NCBI GenBank assembly: GCA_027492775.1 | Contig: JAPUEC010000197.1 | Location: forward strand, 1 to 43,862 | DNA: 43,862 nucleotides | Direction: 5' to 3' | Origin: Rhodocyclaceae bacterium | Lineage (GTDB): Bacteria; Pseudomonadota; Gammaproteobacteria; Burkholderiales; Rhodocyclaceae | Part shown: in pieces, positions 43,437 to 43,862 of the stretch | How positions within the stretch are numbered: position 1 is the first letter of the stretch | Layout of the letters: every line of letters begins with the position of its first letter | Made by a program: the position numbers and the translations under genes | The notes under the pieces: model-generated | Database searches by the model: none | The model's input: only the letters and a program-made list of their open reading frames with translations | What the model was told of the DNA's origin: nothing

Positions 43437-43862
43437 ATGGATTTCATCATTATCTGGAACAGCCTGCCGGAATTTGCGCGCGGCACTTTCCTGACCTTGC
43501 AACTGGTCGGGATTTCGCTTTTGTTCGGCTTGAGCGGCGCCATTCCGCTGGCGGTGATGCGGGTTTCCCGCAATCCCTGGCTCTGGCGTCCGGTATGGCT
43601 TTACACCTACGTCACGCGTGGCACGCCGATGCTGGTGCAACTGCTGGTGGTGTATTACGGCTTTGCCCAGTTCGAGTGGTTGCAGGAACAGTGGCGCAAC
43701 GGCAACGCCTTCTGGCTGCTCTTCCGCGAACCCTATTTCTGCGCTCTGCTCGCCTTTGCGCTCAACACCTGCGCCTACACCATCGAAATCATCGCCGGCA
43801 GCATCCGTTCCATCGCCCATGGGGAAATCGAGGCGGCGCGCGCCATGGGCATGGATCACTTT
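43437..43862 (+). CDS. Amino-acid ABC transporter permease (HisM/ArtM type), cut by window end
   Basis: The frame is open from the ATG at 43437 to the last base, 142 codons, so the gene is incomplete here rather than broken. The visible part begins MDFIIIWNSLPEFARGTFLT and has the permease pattern YVTRGTPMLVQLLVVYYG, then FALNTCAYTIEIIAGSIRSI, and reaches the EAA loop (EIEAARAMGMD) at the edge. It starts eight bases after the first permease stop. A cognate ATPase is expected beyond the window. Confidence 0.93.
   Translation, partial: MDFIIIWNSLPEFARGTFLTLQLVGISLLFGLSGAIPLAVMRVSRNPWLWRPVWLYTYVTRGTPMLVQLLVVYYGFAQFEWLQEQWRNGNAFWLLFREPYFCALLAFALNTCAYTIEIIAGSIRSIAHGEIEAARAMGMDHF

Overview
The window is high-GC, densely packed chromosomal DNA. 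It most resembles a betaproteobacterium of the Rhodocyclales/Burkholderiales type. The main reason is the gene order mutM | TPR protein - lolB - ispE - tRNA-Gln - prs - rplY - pth - ychF. Supporting signs are the thiS-thiG-trmB string, a DcaP-like porin and secreted polyhydroxyalkanoate (PHA) depolymerases. The sequence alone does not fix genus or species.

Layout. 1-1500 (+): rsmD, coaD and a 2[4Fe-4S] ferredoxin, closed by a strong terminator. 1500-4400 (-): a dynamin-like GTPase and mutM. 4500-12000 (+): housekeeping string for outer-membrane lipoprotein insertion (lolB), isoprenoids (ispE), tRNA-Gln(TTG), PRPP synthesis (prs) and translation (rplY, pth, ychF), then two small proteins, one unknown. 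12070-12430 (-): a small gene that seems frameshifted. 12548-22270 (-): one eleven-gene operon for a type II secretion-like machine: GspG, GspF, GspE, PilM-, PilN- and PilO-like proteins, a proline-rich GspC/PilP-like protein, a lipoprotein secretin with a cohesin-like tail, and three minor pseudopilins. Most junctions are stop/start overlaps.

22380-33406: four secreted PHA depolymerase-family esterases (-). One has the type 2 catalytic order (lipase box before oxyanion motif) and three have type 1. Of the type 1 enzymes, one has two FN3 domains and the other two are tandem near-copies with Thr-rich linkers. A four-gene plus-strand Gtr-type glycosylation cassette (GtrA, unknown envelope protein, large polytopic membrane protein, GtrB-like GT2) lies inside the array. 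All three type 1 genes have a similar palindrome, consensus near ATTrGGG-TTTT-CCCyAA, upstream. The simplest reading is that the secretion machine exports the neighbouring depolymerases and that the type 1 genes share a regulator; both points are inference.

33667-39291 (-): a run argS - SPOR protein - dsbA - SDR - thiS - thiG - trmB. 39346-41746 (-): an EamA exporter and a DcaP-like porin. 41886-end (+): a polar amino-acid ABC transporter (binding protein, two permeases; the second is cut by the window edge).
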